Part shown: in pieces, positions 61,125-64,000 of the stretch | Layout of the letters: every line of letters begins with the position of its first letter | Numbering within the stretch: position 1 is the stretch's first letter | Program-made: the position numbers and the translations under genes | Source of the DNA: Rotaria sp. Silwood1 | Lineage: Eukaryota > Rotifera > Eurotatoria > Philodinida > Philodinidae | Direction of reading: 5' to 3' | DNA length: 64,000 bases | NCBI GenBank assembly: GCA_905250075.1 | Contig: CAJNOP010000001.1 | Location: 8,254,922 to 8,318,921 of the forward strand | The notes under the pieces: generated by a model | Database searches by the model: none | Told to the model about the DNA's origin: nothing | Seen by the model: the letters and a program-made list of their open reading frames with translations, nothing else

Positions 61125-63955
61125 TCAATTACATAAATGAACAGTAAATGATTTTATCACAGGTTTATCAACTGTTTTTGTAATAGTTAATCGAACAGCA
61201 TTGATAAGTTGTGGTCCTGCTTCCCATATATCAATCTTTTTGTTACCAATACTTGTACCTTGTGCTACTATCATCCATTGATGAGTATTTGTTGTATTAA
61301 CTAATTTTACATCAATAGTATATGCTCGAATAACTTGACCATCAGTTTGATCTTCTTGAAGAACTGAACGATCAACTGTAACTGGTGATGAAACAAATAA
61401 TTGAATATATTGAAGTGAATCATCAGACATTAGATGTTCCGTAGGTAAAATAGATGTTCCATAACATGAACGAATAAAATCACCTAATTGCTTATAACGA
61501 CGTGCATGAGCAGATGGAATGAGACCTGTTCGATCAGGAGTAAGATCAAGCATCAACATACAATTTCGACCAACTGTTTCATGATAAACTTGAATTAATT
61601 CAGAAAGTGAACGAAGTGTTGCATTAACACCCTAGATAAAAAGATCATCATAAAAAAAAAATAATATCGATTATTGTAAATATAATCATACCCAAAACCA
61701 TCGATCTCCATTTTGAAGAGTTGTATCACATTCAGCTGGACAAAATATTGGACTATTTGGATCACCACCATCATTAGTTATTCCTGTTGACCAATTTGGA
61801 TCAGGTGCAACACCCATTTCAGTACCAATCCATCGAACAGGATTTGGTGATACACCATAACCATTGAATGCAATTGCTTGTGGTTGAAGTTCTTTTAATA
61901 AAGCAGTTATTGGATCTTTTAAAGTTGTTGTATATCTAGATCAACAGAAAAGAATGAAAAACTTTATAATTGAGTCATATTTATATGAATAAAACTAACC
62001 CTCCATCAAACCAAATCTCATCTAAAGTACCATAATTTGTCCATAACTCTTTTAATTGTTGTACGACAATATTATCATATGTCTCTTGAGTAATATTTAT
62101 TTGACCTGGTTTTAATGTGCGATTTTGAACCTTTATATTCATTAGAAATATATTTATAAAATACGAGAAAGCGACAAATGGTTGAGAAATTCATAATAAA
62201 AAGATAAACGCTTCTTATAAAAAAAAAGCTTTAACTCACGATGGACATACTCCAACTGATTCTGAATTTTTGAGGCCATCTCTTCAATATAAGTAGATTT
62301 TAATGAGAATAGGACAACCTTGAAAACGTTCGTACTTATGGCTTGTTGATTAAAAGCTACAGCCGTTTTCGTCGATTTTCGACCTAGCGCACAGTATCTA
62401 CAGACTAATCAAATCAAGATATTTTGATCTGAGATTCTGTTAATGAACTAGTCTCATAATTTCTAAAAAGTACTAAGATTTTCAGTGAAAACAGATATTT
62501 TTTTTTCTAAGATACAGAATTCGCAGGGCACCTCCAGTATTGTGTCCAGTCTGTTATCAAAGGACATTTTTTTGAAAATTCAATATCGCGAATAGGAAAT
62601 CTCTGTTTTGACTAAAAACTTTCGTACATGCTAGAAATCATTAGACCAGTTTATCGACAGAACTTCAAATAGAAATACTTTCATTTAACTTTTCTGTAGA
62701 TACTATGCGCTAGGTTGAAAATCGACTAAAACGGCTGCAGTTTTTAATCAACAGTCATAAGCATGAACATTTTCAGAGTTGTCTTAATCTTTTTTAAACC
62801 TACTTATAGCCAAGAGATCAAGTCAAAAACTCGGAATCAGTAACGGAACTTTTCTCAATCAGATGAATGAGTTAAATTAATAACAAAAGAAAGAAATTTC
62901 TTCTCAAAATTAAAATTGTTCAGTCTACAGATTTTTAGAAAGTTATATCAAAAATAATTCTCATAGAAAAGTGGAGATAGCTAAAAAGATCATTATGAGA
63001 GTGTAATATAGCTGTTAGAGTGTGGAACATGCAAGAAAACACATGGCAACGCCCATACTACATCAACTCTTTCCTTTTACATGAAGTTATCACAAGCTAC
63101 AGATAATTTATAAACTGATATTGTTTAATTGTTCATACAACTGAAAGATTTTATTTAAAAAAAAACGTTGTTTTACTTTTGTTATAAATTTCTCGACTAT
63201 TTTTCACATCGATCAATTTTTGTAGATCCGTAAAATACTGAAAGATAATGAAAAAGAACATTAACTCACAAAACCACTGTCGACATTAAGCCAATTATTA
63301 ACCATTACTGTATAATAAAATCCAGTGCGTATTTGTTTTTTTTTACAACTTTTAATAAATTCATTAAGTACATTTATGCCTTTCACTGGTGAATAATCAA
63401 CCGTATAATTATATGAAATAATTTCACCTGATGGATTCAATGGAAATTTGACATCTGAAGGTGCCATAAGAAAACCACATGCATGCTATTCATTATCAAA
63501 TATACAAAAAACATTAGAAAAAAAATATATCTACACTTTTTTTTTTTACTTTTGCAACAAGTACAGCATATTTAGCACCAAAATCAAGCATAGTTTGAAC
63601 CCAATTTGCTGTATTTAATAGATATGGATTAAATAAAGAAATGTTTGGAACGATTTGATCTGTACATCCATCATTACTTAAATAAGTAGCTATATTAAAA
63701 GATATTAAGACTCCTAATTCTTGAGCTTGCCAAGTAAGTTGTTCAGGTGCTAGAAAATAATTACAAGTTTTATACAATTGTAGAAAGGAAAAATAATTAC
63801 TTACTAGGTAAAGCAATACGTACACCGGTTGTTGGTGAAATACGATATTTTTCGGATGGTGATGGAGAATGGTGTCGTTGTCGTTGATATCGTAACAAGC
63901 GACCATCATTTTTTAATACAAATAATAATACAAAAAGAAACTTAATCTTTATCAT
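61125..63955 (-). CDS. Alpha-L-fucosidase, glycoside hydrolase family 29
   Basis: Six exons on -: 63955-63805, 63749-63550, 63485-63270, 62130-62000, 61935-61692 and 61631-61125. All phases match, giving 482 residues. A hydrophobic N-terminus (KFLFVLLFVL) suggests a signal peptide, so the enzyme is probably lysosomal or secreted. GH29 enzymes release alpha-linked L-fucose with retention. Landmarks in order: PEQLTWQAQELGVLISFNIA, NTANWVQTMLDFGAKYAVLV, AKHACGF, RTGFYYTVMVNNW, LDEIWFDGG (Asp expected as nucleophile), VRWIGTEMG, CPAECDTTL, WFW, ETVGRNCMLMLDLTPDRTGL. This is the pattern of the plant FUC1-like subgroup more than of human FUCA1. The last 110 or so residues form a beta-rich module (YIQLFVSSPVTV to IKSFTVHLCN). 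Typical AKHHDG is AKHACG here, a change in a conserved substrate-contacting segment. An upstream Met at 63991 is an alternative start. The 1.1-kb third intron contains an inverted repeat. Confidence 0.9.
62256..62840. repeat. Inverted repeat inside the third intron of the fucosidase gene
   Basis: Arms of about 170 bp pair imperfectly. Examples are ACTGATTCTGAATTTTTGAG, TATAAGTAGATTTTAATGAG, GGCTTGTTGATTAAAAGCTA and GATACTGTGCGCTAGGTCGA-type sequence, each with its mirror on the other side. The spacer is about 62410-62690. It would fold as a hairpin in the pre-mRNA. Confidence 0.75.
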
Positions 63956-64000
63956 CTTAGAAAACAATAAAAAAAAAACAATTAATTTCATTGAACTTTT

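Noticed and set aside
1-64000. tRNA, rRNA, CRISPR array or bacterial operon signals
   Set aside because: I looked for B-box (GGTTCGA-type) motifs in tRNA-like folds and for regular spacer arrays. The only GGTTCGAACC match (about 44705) is part of an inverted repeat. Introns and gene spacing are eukaryotic.

Overview
The window looks like nuclear DNA of a bdelloid rotifer (Rotaria/Adineta type). This is an inference from gene style, not from a marker gene. It is strongly AT-rich, and its genes are split by short GT-AG introns (about 50-75 bp in most cases). It carries three F-box/leucine-rich-repeat-like genes of the kind expanded in bdelloids, a kinesin-light-chain-style TPR array, and tracts resembling the TGTGGG telomere repeat known from bdelloids. 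One 100-N assembly gap lies at 46944-47043.

Layout. 1-9.8 kb: an unrecognised gene on + (about 2439-3325), then on - a five-exon gene (7544-9589) whose product joins a FAF1-type UAS domain to a PARP catalytic domain. 9.8-21.7 kb: gene-poor, with one five-exon claudin/PMP22-like four-helix membrane protein (13542-14631, -). 21.7-30 kb: a coiled-coil protein, an F-box protein, an 800-bp palindrome and farnesyl diphosphate synthase, with all genes on -. 32-35 kb: remains of a Tc1/mariner-like element and a second F-box gene. 37.1-40.1 kb: a Polycomb/CBX chromodomain gene and, 153 bp further on, a SPATA22-like meiotic gene, both on -. 40.5-52 kb: a repeat-dense block of tandem repeats, several long inverted repeats, a TPR repeat gene cut by the gap, G/T-rich to C/A-rich hairpins and a decayed 2-kb element. 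54.2-59.9 kb: a 633-residue F-box protein whose 3.6-kb intron houses a decayed hAT-like transposon. 61.1-64 kb: a six-exon GH29 alpha-L-fucosidase, also with an inverted repeat in its large intron.

The genes do not form a pathway. Themes are chromatin and germline (Polycomb, SPATA22-like), ADP-ribosylation, isoprenoid synthesis, ubiquitin ligase adaptors and carbohydrate degradation. The strongest candidates for something undescribed are the UAS-PARP fusion, the SPATA22-like gene in a lineage long regarded as ameiotic, the FPPS with a substituted chain-length residue, and the high density of long foldback repeats, several of them inside introns. Exon structures were spliced by hand from reading frame and GT/AG sites. 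Homology calls rest on recalled family sequences, with no database search.
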